Assembly (NCBI GenBank): GCA_003489165.1
Contig: DNJG01000027.1
Coordinates: 10,366-33,536, forward strand
Source of the DNA: Nitrospinota bacterium
Lineage (GTDB): Bacteria > Nitrospinota > Nitrospinia > UBA9942
Length of the DNA stretch: 23,171 nt
Direction: 5' to 3'
The translations under genes and the position numbers were made by a program. Below the pieces are notes generated by a model, which worked only from the letters and a program-made list of their open reading frames with translations, was not told the DNA's origin and did no database searches. Of this stretch, positions 5,129-12,703 are shown one piece after another. Position 1 is the stretch's first letter. Each line of letters opens with the position of its first letter.

Positions 5129-6544
5129 ATGAGAGCAAAACTTCTAAAACCATTATTTACATCTCTAATTCTTTATTCAATTGCAGGCATTTTTAAGGCA
5201 GTCATTATTATTGCAAAGGCTAACGACTTAAACTTCCCCCAGCTTTTCCGCATAGGAGAGAAGTCTCTTACCCTCTTTTTTACGCTTGGCACTGTAATCT
5301 TGCTGAGATGGCTCATAGCAGACGCCCCTTTCAGCATGCTTCGCAGATATACTATCGCCCCTCTTTTAAAAAGCATTATCACATTCCTTATTTATTTTGG
5401 AGCTGCCTTGGTTTTACTAAACCGCCTCTTCGGAATAAATCTCACACCACTGCTTACCACATCAGCAGTATTAACAGGTATACTGGCATTATCGCTTCAG
5501 GAGATACTCAAGAATTTCTTCACCGGTCTATGGATAAATACTGAAAGGGTAGTTGCAAAAGGAGACTGGGTAAGGATTGCAAATGTAGAGGGTGAGGTCC
5601 TTGAGGTTACATGGAACACAACAAGGGTCATGACAAGAAAAAATGACCTCATATACATTCCAAACAGGCTTCTGATAGAAGGACCGACTGAAAACTATAC
5701 ATACCCGTCATCCCTCCATGCTGTAGAAGTTGACATAGGGGCAAGCTATTTTGACCCCCCAAACAAGGTAAAAAATGTCCTGATTGAATTAGCTAAAGAC
5801 CTTCCTCATGTCATGACTGAGCCCAAAGCTGAGGCATGGATAACGAACTATGGAGACTTTTCCATAAATTACAGGATAAGGGCATGGGTGAATGATTTCA
5901 GATTGGTCCCATATGTAAAAACTGAAATAAACAGCAGGATATGGTATGCCTTCAGGCGGAACAATGTAGAAATCCCCTTCCCTATGAGGGTTAATTATGC
6001 CCGACAGGAGAAAAAACATTTCGAAACAGAGATTATAATGAACTCGCTTAAAGATATTGAGTTCCTAAGCCCTATAAACTATGATGAATTAAGAAATATT
6101 GCGGCATATTCCAGCTTTGAGACCTTTGGCACTGGAGAAACTATAGTCAAACAGGGTGACACAGGTGATACATTTTATCTAATCCACAGCGGCATAGTGG
6201 ATGTGCTTTACAAAGATTCAGCAGGAAATGAGAAACCCCTGGCCACTCTAAAACAGGGAGAGTTCTTTGGAGAGATGAGCCTCCTCGCAGGAGAACCAAG
6301 AAAGGCAACTGTCATTGCCCATGATGATACATCATGTATTGTAGTTAGCTCTAAAGGCTTTAAGAGTGCGTTTATCAAAAATCCAAATCTGGCAGAAAGC
6401 TTAAGTGAACTACTTGCCAAACGATCAGACGAACTTGAAAAGATAAAAAATCTTGCCGTCTCTGAAAGGGAAAAATTAGAAACTGAGATATCCTTAAAGA
6501 AAAACATACTTAACAAAATTAAGAACTTTTTTAAAGTAGGTTAA
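5129..6544 (+). CDS. MscS-family mechanosensitive channel with C-terminal cyclic-nucleotide-binding domain
   Basis: Predicted 471-residue inner-membrane channel. From this start, hydrophobic helices lie at about 9-30, 42-63, 78-102 and 105-133. The MscS pore helix and beta domain follow (about 115-290, with SLQEILKNFFTGLWI, KGDWVRIANVEGEVLEVTWNTT and YIPNRLL). A CNMP_BD domain covers about 310-430, with SGIVDVLY, the phosphate-binding cassette FGEMSLLAGEPRKATV (glutamate and arginine both present) and a charged C-terminal helix. Proteins of this architecture open or close in response to cAMP or cGMP as well as, or instead of, membrane tension. The ATG at 5129 is chosen because AGGA lies 8 bases upstream, a TATAAT box lies at 5080, and the alternative TTG at 5042 would precede that promoter. 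It is followed after 3 bases by the radical SAM gene, so the two are probably co-transcribed. Confidence 0.9.
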   Translation: MRAKLLKPLFTSLILYSIAGIFKAVIIIAKANDLNFPQLFRIGEKSLTLFFTLGTVILLRWLIADAPFSMLRRYTIAPLLKSIITFLIYFGAALVLLNRLFGINLTPLLTTSAVLTGILALSLQEILKNFFTGLWINTERVVAKGDWVRIANVEGEVLEVTWNTTRVMTRKNDLIYIPNRLLIEGPTENYTYPSSLHAVEVDIGASYFDPPNKVKNVLIELAKDLPHVMTEPKAEAWITNYGDFSINYRIRAWVNDFRLVPYVKTEINSRIWYAFRRNNVEIPFPMRVNYARQEKKHFETEIIMNSLKDIEFLSPINYDELRNIAAYSSFETFGTGETIVKQGDTGDTFYLIHSGIVDVLYKDSAGNEKPLATLKQGEFFGEMSLLAGEPRKATVIAHDDTSCIVVSSKGFKSAFIKNPNLAESLSELLAKRSDELEKIKNLAVSEREKLETEISLKKNILNKIKNFFKVG

Positions 6545-6547
6545 ATC

Positions 6548-7855
6548 TTGAAATATAATCTCACACTTATATATCCTGCACATAAGAAAAATCTTGGAAA
6601 TAATAAGAAAAAGAGAGGTAAATATCCTATACCTCAATTAAGCCTCCCAACTGTTGCAGGATTGACAGATGAGCGGTTTAATATAAATATTGTAGATGAA
6701 AATATAGAGGATATAGATTTTAATATCAAAACTGACCTTGTAGGAATAACTGTTATGACTGCGCTTGCCCCCCGTGCCTATGAAATATCTAAAGAATTTA
6801 AAAAGAGAGGGGTGACTGTAGTGCTTGGCGGAATACATGTATCTATGCTTCCTGACGAGGCATCGGCAAATGCAGATTGTATTATTCTGGGCGAGGCAGA
6901 GGGTATATGGTCAAATGTCCTGGAAGATTTTATTCAGGGGAAGATGAAAAAAATTTATAAAGGAACAGGACAATATTCTATGGAAAATCTTCCTAAACCC
7001 AGATTGGATTTACTAAAAAGGGATAGATATTTTTCCAGTAGTCTTGTTATGGCTTCACGGGGGTGTCCGCATGACTGTAATTACTGCTCTGTTACCACAT
7101 TCTGGGGGAAAAGCTTTAGATATAGGCCTATACCAGAGGTTATAGAGGAAATAAAGTCTCTAAAGGACAGGATGATATTTTTTGCAGATGATAACCTTTA
7201 TGGCAATAAAATATATGCAAAGAAATTGTTCAAAGAGATGATGCCTCTCAGAAAAAAATGGTCATGCCAGGGAGACATCCTTATTGCAAAAGACGAGGAA
7301 CTTTTGAAGCTGGCTGCCGAAAGCGGCTGTCAGTGGATATTTATAGGCATAGAATCCATATCAGAAAAAAATCTTAAACAAATGAGGAAATCCTTTAACA
7401 AGGTTCACCAATATAAGGAATCCATTAAAAAGATACATGAGGCAGGTATAAATATATTCGGCTCTTTTATCTTCGGCATGGACGAGGATGATGAAAATGT
7501 GTTTAAAAATACTGTTGACTTTGCAATTGATGCAAAACTTGATGCAGCAAACTTTTATATCCTTACGCCATTACCCGGGACAAAACTATTTGAGGAGATG
7601 AGGGATGCAGATAGACTGTTACATACACAATGGGACAAATATGATGCCAACCATGTAGTTTTTAAACCTGTCAAGCTAACCCCTGAGCAACTCTCGGAAG
7701 GACTTATATTTGCCTACAAATATTTTTATTCCTTACCGTCTATCATGAAAAGGATGTTCAGGGGCGGCAATAAAAAGATTATTCAGGCACTTGAATTAAA
7801 CATCGGACGCCACATCAGGAGGAAACGGTTTGAAATGATATGCAGAATGCAGTAA
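6548..7855 (+). CDS. B12-binding-like radical SAM protein
   Basis: The 435-residue protein has an N-terminal Rossmann-like domain of the cobalamin-binding type (about 1-140, with DLVGITVMTALAP and VVLGGIHVSMLPDEA). A radical SAM TIM barrel follows (about 165-370), with the cluster motif CPHDCNYC (CX3CX2C), RYRPIPEVIEEI, FADDNLYG and GSFIFGMDEDDE. The cobalamin-ligating DxHxxG motif is absent, so B12 may not be bound in the base-off mode. Members of this large family act on RNA, lipids, porphyrins or natural products; the substrate here is unknown. The start is TTG, 3 bases after the preceding stop, with a weak AGG upstream, suggesting translational coupling to the channel gene. The last residues (CRMQ) are encoded by a GCAGAATGCAGTA segment resembling the repeat at 778-858. 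Confidence 0.85.
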   Translation: MKYNLTLIYPAHKKNLGNNKKKRGKYPIPQLSLPTVAGLTDERFNINIVDENIEDIDFNIKTDLVGITVMTALAPRAYEISKEFKKRGVTVVLGGIHVSMLPDEASANADCIILGEAEGIWSNVLEDFIQGKMKKIYKGTGQYSMENLPKPRLDLLKRDRYFSSSLVMASRGCPHDCNYCSVTTFWGKSFRYRPIPEVIEEIKSLKDRMIFFADDNLYGNKIYAKKLFKEMMPLRKKWSCQGDILIAKDEELLKLAAESGCQWIFIGIESISEKNLKQMRKSFNKVHQYKESIKKIHEAGINIFGSFIFGMDEDDENVFKNTVDFAIDAKLDAANFYILTPLPGTKLFEEMRDADRLLHTQWDKYDANHVVFKPVKLTPEQLSEGLIFAYKYFYSLPSIMKRMFRGGNKKIIQALELNIGRHIRRKRFEMICRMQ

Positions 7856-7893
7856 AAAGGTATATCAACTTACCTCTTAAAAAAAAATTACTT

Positions 7894-8688
7894 TTAAAGT
7901 TTCAGGTGGTCGCCGATACGCCTCATCCATGCCATCTCTTCTTGAGACAATGGTCCATTATCAAGGGCGGTAAGTGCCTCAGTCATCTGCTCCATATTTT
8001 TAGGTCCTGTTATACAGACATTTACATTAGGATTACTGAGGACAAAACGATAGCAGTCTGATGCCATTGGTGTTCTCTCCCCTTTTGGCATTTTTTTTGG
8101 GTTAACAAGTCCTCCCCATCGTGTGGCAGTATATGTAACAATACCGGGGCGGTTTGCTGCATCAAGATTTGGAAAGACCTCTGTCTCAGCTCCTCTGTGT
8201 GCCGCATTATAGCGGATATGGAATATGTCATAATTTCCTGTCTTTGCAAATTCAGGAAATGCCTTTCGGTTATGACCTGAAATTGCTATAAAGCGAGCAA
8301 GTCTTTTCTCTTTCAACTCTGCACATATATCAAGGATTTTTTGAGGCGGATGTGAATTATACCATCCAAGGAGGATTACATCTACGCTATCAAGCCCTGT
8401 CTTTTGTAAGAACTTTTCAAAACTCCTTCTGAAAAGCCATTCAAAACGCCAATAAATCTGAGTAACTACGATAATTTTATCCCGCTTCCCTTTGTTGCAG
8501 ATATTTTTAATGGCGGTATTCATACCTTCACGACATATTGAACCATGATAAAAGTAATTACATCCCCTCTCAAAAGCCATCTCAAAGGCTTTTGCAGGAG
8601 CGCCATATCCACCTGAAACCCCAAGTCTGCAAACATTAAACCCTGTTTCACCGAGTATTCCATTTGTAAAAGAATTGCTATCTGCCAT
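7894..8688 (-). CDS. Aldo/keto reductase-like protein with degenerate catalytic tetrad
   Basis: The 264-residue TIM-barrel protein is recognisable as aldo/keto reductase superfamily by order of motifs: LGETGFNVCRLGVSGGYG, AFERGCNYFYHGS, a GLDSVDVILLGWYN strand, the ISGHN strand, and a TGPKNMEQMTEAL nucleotide-end segment. In classical enzymes the tetrad is Asp, Tyr, Lys and His. By alignment of motifs, the Asp position is Tyr47, the Lys position is Gln77 and the His position is Gly108, and no Tyr is evident at the YG position. The substitutions look like a conserved subfamily rather than decay, since the ORF is intact and the surrounding residues are tidy. A non-reductase role is possible. 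A GGGATGA ribosome binding site precedes the ATG. It is convergent with the radical SAM gene and divergent from the rlmD-like gene. Confidence 0.75.
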   Translation of the reverse strand: MADSNSFTNGILGETGFNVCRLGVSGGYGAPAKAFEMAFERGCNYFYHGSICREGMNTAIKNICNKGKRDKIIVVTQIYWRFEWLFRRSFEKFLQKTGLDSVDVILLGWYNSHPPQKILDICAELKEKRLARFIAISGHNRKAFPEFAKTGNYDIFHIRYNAAHRGAETEVFPNLDAANRPGIVTYTATRWGGLVNPKKMPKGERTPMASDCYRFVLSNPNVNVCITGPKNMEQMTEALTALDNGPLSQEEMAWMRRIGDHLKL

Positions 8689-8810
8689 AATTCATCCCAA
8701 CCCGACTAAATCGGAAAAGAAATTTGTGTTCTAAGTTTTTTTGAATTTTCTTAGGTTTTTTATCACACTATAATCTTTTTTACAATACAATTTTATGGCA
8801 TGATAGATTT

Positions 8811-10223
8811 ATGGCTAAAGTTAAATTTAAAATCCCTGTAAAGTGTGGAGAGAAGTTTGAATTATCAGTTGAAGATATTGCATCAAGTGGTGATGGAATC
8901 TCGCATTACAAAGGATATACCCTTTTCGTTCCTCAGACAGTCAAAGGAGACATGGTTTTTGTAGAAGTTATCAAAACCACACCAAGATTTGGTGTTACCC
9001 GCCTTATTAAGTTAATTACTCATTCTGCTGATCGCACCGAACCTGAGTGTCCAATCTATTTTGAATGTGGAGGATGTCAGCTCCAGCATATTAAATATGA
9101 TGAACAGATGGAGTTTAAAAAGAAGGCAGTAAAAGACAGCCTTGAGAGGATTGGAAAGATTAAACTTGAATTTAAGCCTGAAATAATCCCTGCGAGACAA
9201 CCTTTTTTCTACAGAAATAAAGGGATATTTTCTCTTAAGAGGACGAGGAAAGGCTTAAAGGTCGGTTTCTTTGCAAAAGGGACACATAATGTCGTTGATA
9301 TTAAAGACTGCCCTGTCCTTTTAGAACCAATAAATAAAATAAAGGAAGCAATACGCAGGAGTATAGAAAATAAAAATGTTTCTGTATATAACGAACTCCA
9401 TCACAAGGGATTCTTAAGAAGCCTTATTATTAGGCAATCAGCTAAAACAAAGGAAATCCTTATTGGTCTTGTAACAACAGAGGGAAATTTTGACAGCTCG
9501 GTTATTCAGGATATAGCAGAAATAAATAATACCTTGAAAGGAAATTACAAGATAGTCGGGATTGTCCAGAATATCAATTCACTTAAAACTAATATAATTC
9601 TGGGAACAGAAAATAGACTTCTGTGGGGACGTGATTATTTAAACGAATCACTCGGAGGCATCAATTACCAGCTTTCCCTCACCTCTTTCTTTCAAATCAA
9701 TCCATACCAGACAGAGACTCTTCTAAAAACAGTTGAGGAGATGCTTACTGGAGTAAAAGGCACAATACTTGATACCTATAGCGGTATCGGGAGTATATCA
9801 CTTTACCTTGCAAAAAATTCCGTTTCACCAATTATTGGTATTGAGGAGAATGAAGTTGCAATAGAGGATGCAAAGAAAAGTGCAGAGAGAAACGGGATAA
9901 AGAATTGTTCTTTTCTCGCAGGCACAACTGAAAAACATCTGAAAAATTTTGAAGGGTCATCTGACACTAAAGCAATTATACTTGACCCGCCGAGAAAGGG
10001 CTGTTCAGAAGAAGTCTTAAATTCTGTCTTAAAAATAAAACCTGAGAGAATTGTTTATGTCTCTTGTAACCCATCTACACTATCACGGGATTTAAACAAA
10101 CTCTGTCAGGAAGTGTATTGTATAAAGGATGTAAAAGTTATTGACATGTTCCCCCAGACTGTCCACATGGAGACGGTTGTGTTGTTAGAAAAAAGGGAGA
10201 TAAATAAAAAAATAGGACGCTGA
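8811..10223 (+). CDS. rlmD: 23S rRNA (uracil-5-)-methyltransferase, RlmD/RumA-TrmA family
   Basis: The 470-residue SAM-dependent enzyme methylates C5 of a uridine, most likely in 23S rRNA. An N-terminal TRAM domain covers about 11-70. A 4Fe-4S cluster is ligated by Cys80, Cys86, Cys89 (CPIYFECGGC) and Cys167, matching the RlmD spacing. The Rossmann methyltransferase part has DTYSGIGSISLYLA, ILDPPRKGC and VSCNPSTLSRDL, where Cys419 is the nucleophile. Length is slightly above E. coli RlmD. Which uridine (U1939 or U747 equivalent) is modified cannot be told, because single-copy homologues may do both (RlmCD). No convincing Shine-Dalgarno sequence precedes the ATG. A lone TATAAT lies at 8769-8774. 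It is divergent from the aldo/keto reductase-like gene. Confidence 0.9.
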   Translation: MAKVKFKIPVKCGEKFELSVEDIASSGDGISHYKGYTLFVPQTVKGDMVFVEVIKTTPRFGVTRLIKLITHSADRTEPECPIYFECGGCQLQHIKYDEQMEFKKKAVKDSLERIGKIKLEFKPEIIPARQPFFYRNKGIFSLKRTRKGLKVGFFAKGTHNVVDIKDCPVLLEPINKIKEAIRRSIENKNVSVYNELHHKGFLRSLIIRQSAKTKEILIGLVTTEGNFDSSVIQDIAEINNTLKGNYKIVGIVQNINSLKTNIILGTENRLLWGRDYLNESLGGINYQLSLTSFFQINPYQTETLLKTVEEMLTGVKGTILDTYSGIGSISLYLAKNSVSPIIGIEENEVAIEDAKKSAERNGIKNCSFLAGTTEKHLKNFEGSSDTKAIILDPPRKGCSEEVLNSVLKIKPERIVYVSCNPSTLSRDLNKLCQEVYCIKDVKVIDMFPQTVHMETVVLLEKREINKKIGR

Positions 10224-10240
10224 TTTGCAGAATTTGTTAT

Positions 10241-10370
10241 GATTCACGCAGATAAGTCTTGAATATTTTAATTCAACGGAAAAAATAATTTTTTTATAAT
10301 CCTGTAGTTTCTGCGTTTATCTGCGTCTAATTAATTTTGTTTTTTTCTCTGTGCCTCTGTGTCTCCATGG
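10241..10370. repeat. ACGCAGATAA/TTATCTGCGT inverted repeat complex
   Basis: ACGCAGATAA (10246-10255) and its exact inverse TTATCTGCGT (10317-10326) are separated by 61 bases. To the right come CTCTGTGCCTCTGTGTCTCCATGG units (10348-10371), of the same style as the complex at 15643-15838. It occupies the gap between convergent genes and holds no ORF of its own. Confidence 0.8.
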
Positions 10371-10502
10371 TTAAGATATGTCTTTGTTTTTTTCCTTCTC
10401 CTTCATCCTATGACCAAAGGTATAATAATTCACAAGCTTGGTTAAATATGCGGCTAACGCTATGCCGCCTATTAAAAAGATTAAAACAATTGCCCCGTCC
10501 AT
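10371..10502 (-). CDS. 43-residue single-pass membrane peptide
   Basis: A short reading frame starts with ATG at 10502 and ends with TAA at 10371. The product begins MDGAIVLIFLIGGIALAAYL, a clear membrane helix (about residues 4-20), followed by a tyrosine-rich link and the charged tail HRMKEKEKNKDIS. Positive charges after the helix suggest an N-out, C-in topology. It overlaps the last 22 bases of the exonuclease-like gene in another frame. The upstream AGGAGATGATAGGAAA supplies Shine-Dalgarno-like sequence, so it would be translationally coupled. The composition (hydrophobic helix then charged tail, intact stop just before a repeat) is unlikely for random DNA. No family is recognised and the function is unknown. 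Its stop codon abuts the repeat complex at 10241-10370. Confidence 0.6.
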   Translation of the reverse strand: MDGAIVLIFLIGGIALAAYLTKLVNYYTFGHRMKEKEKNKDIS

Positions 10503-11110
10503 TTTCCTATCATCTCCTTCAAATCCCAATTAATCGGCAGTCTCACAGATTGGCCATTTTTTTCAAAATCAAGATACCCGTTTTTTAAGCCACACAAAAA
10601 TACATCCCTTGTAATCTCCACATCCTTTATGCAATATTCTATAATCTGAGCCATCTTCCCCTCCTTAAACCACTGAAGGGACAAAAGCCCATTGCCGCCC
10701 TTCTCTACATGGAGGGTCTTTTTTGCAATCTGATTCAGGCTGACCCTATAGCCAAGCCTGTCCCAGACATCTTTAAGAATATCAAAAGACCTGACCCTGC
10801 TTTTTAATTCTACTGTCGTATAGGGCTGTAATACTGCAAAATCAAAATTTAGTATATTAAAACCAACTACCAAATCTGCTGAGAGCAGTTTCTCCACCAA
10901 TCCCCCGGCATCGCTTTCAAGGTATGTATAAAATTTTTTATCAACACTGTCATATACAACACCTACAGCCATCTTCATAAGATGCTTATTATCCCACCCT
11001 CCAACCTCATCTGCACTCCTCTGTGTCTCAAGGTCAAAATATACTATTCGCTTTTCTTTTTGAAGCTCAGCAAACAATTCCATTTGAGTATCTACACAAT
11101 TCATTTTCAT
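10481..11110 (-). CDS. DEDDy-type 3'-5' exonuclease-like (RNase H fold) protein
   Basis: Predicted nuclease of about 209 residues. Numbering from the ATG at 11110, acidic residues of the DEDDy type are visible: Asp26 and Glu28 (YFDLET), Asp90 (GFNILNFDF), and Tyr159 with Asp163 (EYCIKDVE, the YX3D signature). Such domains cleave DNA or RNA from the 3' end with two metal ions. Stand-alone relatives are often annotated only as ribonuclease H-like. A GTG at 11125 would add 5 residues but lies in a repeat, so the ATG at 11110 or 11104 is preferred. No Shine-Dalgarno sequence is clear. It lies downstream of pyk on the same strand and overlaps the 43-residue membrane peptide at its 3' end. The substrate is unknown. 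Confidence 0.75.
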   Translation of the reverse strand: MKMNCVDTQMELFAELQKEKRIVYFDLETQRSADEVGGWDNKHLMKMAVGVVYDSVDKKFYTYLESDAGGLVEKLLSADLVVGFNILNFDFAVLQPYTTVELKSRVRSFDILKDVWDRLGYRVSLNQIAKKTLHVEKGGNGLLSLQWFKEGKMAQIIEYCIKDVEITRDVFLCGLKNGYLDFEKNGQSVRLPINWDLKEMIGKWTGQLF

Positions 11111-11120
11111 AAATTCTATA

Positions 11121-11176
11121 GCCACAGACTCACACAGACTTATAATCAGTGTCAGTGAGAATCAGTGGCAGAATAA
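11121..11176. repeat. CCACAGACTCACACAG / CAGTGTCAGTGAGAATCAGTGG repeat
   Basis: The left arm CCACAGACTCACACAGA and the right arm TCAGTGTCAGTGAGAATCAGTGG are imperfect inverses (CCAC...GTGG ends, CTCAC/GTGAG inside). It lies between pyk and the exonuclease-like gene and resembles the CACAGA/TCTGTG family at 15643-15838. Confidence 0.6.
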
Positions 11177-11201
11177 ATGTTTTTCTCTGCGGTAAATATT
11201 C

Positions 11202-12629
11202 TTAATACTCCCCTACCCTGTGCAGTTTCATCATGTTTGTTACGCCCTTTTGGGATATTGGCATTCCCATAAGTATAACTACCGAGTCGCTTTTTCTTAC
11301 CATCTTATTTGACACCAAACCTCTGTCCATCTCCCTTATCAGGTCATCTGTATCCTCAATCAATCTCATCGTCTTTGGTATTACACCCCAGTAGAGATTC
11401 AATCTCCGCATAATATTTTCGGAAGGCGTATAGGCAATTATTGGCATAGAGGGTCGCTGTTTTGATACGAGGAGAGCTGTAGAGCCTGACTGGGTAAAAA
11501 CTACTATCAGTTTTGCCTCTATCTGATGGGATGCATGGACTGCCGCACTGCTAACTGCATTAGGATATGTAGAGATTCTACCCCGTCTCCTGTCACTGAC
11601 ATGCCTGTATAACGAGCCGCTCTCAGCGGCAAAAATTATCCTCGCCATTATCTCCACAGATTCCACCGGATATTTTCCAGAGGCTGTCTCGCCTGATAGC
11701 ATAACCGCATCTGTCCCATCAAATATGGCATTGGCAACATCTGAAGCCTCCGCCCTTGTAGGGCGGGGATTATTTATCATGGATTCAAGCATCTGTGTTG
11801 CAGTAATAACAGGCTTCTCTTTTTTATTTGCCATGCTTATTATGTTCTTTTGAATAACCGGCACAGCCTCAGGTGACATCTCTACACCCAAATCACCCCT
11901 TGCAACCATTAGACCATCAGCCTCATCTACAATCTTCTCAAGATTATCAATTGCCTCTGGCTTCTCAATCTTTGCAATGACAGGTATAAATGAGCCCTTC
12001 TTTTTTATTATATCTTTTACAGACTTTACATCTTTATCAGTTCTGACAAATGAGATAGCCACATAATCAACACACTGCTTAATGCCAAAATAAAGGTCAT
12101 CAATATCCTTCTTGGTTATTGAAGAGAGTCCCACCCTAATCCCCGGCAGATTTATTCCTTTATGGTCTGTCAGGACACCTCCATTTATCACCTCACAGGT
12201 TATATCCGTTCCCTTGACATTGTGGACTTTGAGACTCATAAGCCCGTCATCAAGAAGTATCCTGTCGCCTTTCTTAACATCCCTATACATTGCAGAATAT
12301 GTGGTTGAAACCATCTCAGATGTCCCTAATATCTTTCTTCCGGTAAGAACAAATTTATTGCCAGATTTAAGTATTATCTTCCCATCTTTCAGCATCCCTG
12401 TCCTTATCTTCGGGCCCTGAAGGTCCTGAACAATTGCCACTGCCTTTTTCAATCTCCTCGCAGTATCCCTTATGTATTTTATAACCTTTTTATGCTCATC
12501 ATGTGTTCCATGGGAAAAATTGAGCCTTGCTACATCCATCCCTGCTTTTATAAGCCTCTCAATCACTTTCGGAGAACTGCTCGCAGGCCCAATCGTGCAT
12601 ACGATCTTTGCATTTCTTATTGGTATCAT
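11202..12629 (-). CDS. pyk: Pyruvate kinase
   Basis: Cytoplasmic glycolytic enzyme converting phosphoenolpyruvate and ADP to pyruvate and ATP. From the ATG at 12629 it has 475 residues, a normal length. Motifs in order: KIVCTIGPAS, RLNFSHGTHDEH, KIRTG, the B-domain ILLDDG, FVRTDKDV, the catalytic lysine region VIAKIEKPEAIDNL, VARGDLGVE (metal and PEP binding) and ITATQMLESM with NPRPTRAEASDVANAIFDGTDAVMLSGE. A C-terminal domain follows, with FTQSGSTALLVSKQRP. An upstream ATG at 12668 would add 13 atypical residues; family alignment favours 12629. No strong Shine-Dalgarno sequence is present. Divergent from copA with 74 bases between starts. Confidence 0.96.
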   Translation of the reverse strand: MIPIRNAKIVCTIGPASSSPKVIERLIKAGMDVARLNFSHGTHDEHKKVIKYIRDTARRLKKAVAIVQDLQGPKIRTGMLKDGKIILKSGNKFVLTGRKILGTSEMVSTTYSAMYRDVKKGDRILLDDGLMSLKVHNVKGTDITCEVINGGVLTDHKGINLPGIRVGLSSITKKDIDDLYFGIKQCVDYVAISFVRTDKDVKSVKDIIKKKGSFIPVIAKIEKPEAIDNLEKIVDEADGLMVARGDLGVEMSPEAVPVIQKNIISMANKKEKPVITATQMLESMINNPRPTRAEASDVANAIFDGTDAVMLSGETASGKYPVESVEIMARIIFAAESGSLYRHVSDRRRGRISTYPNAVSSAAVHASHQIEAKLIVVFTQSGSTALLVSKQRPSMPIIAYTPSENIMRRLNLYWGVIPKTMRLIEDTDDLIREMDRGLVSNKMVRKSDSVVILMGMPISQKGVTNMMKLHRVGEY

Positions 12630-12681
12630 GACGATAAATCTACCATAAAAATATTGAAGATTCACCATTAATCATGATACC
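12622..12681. promoter_or_regulatory. 10-bp inverted repeat in the pyk/copA divergent region
   Basis: GGTATCATGA (12622-12631) and TCATGATACC (12672-12681) are exact inverses separated by 40 bases. One arm overlaps the pyk start codon and the other lies just ahead of the copA ribosome binding site. It could be a paired operator or a structure in the mRNA. No regulator gene is adjacent. Confidence 0.4.
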
Positions 12682-12703
12682 CTTTTTATAAGGAGGGCGT
12701 TAT

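Noticed and set aside
8705..8718. CCGA...TCGG hairpin in the divergent region ahead of the aldo/keto reductase-like gene as a terminator
   Set aside because: Only a 4-bp stem, without a T-run in the needed direction, and located at a gene start.
10246..10326. CRISPR-like or riboswitch-like array in the repeat complexes
   Set aside because: Units are inverted and irregular with no equal spacers, and no ligand-binding core was recognised.
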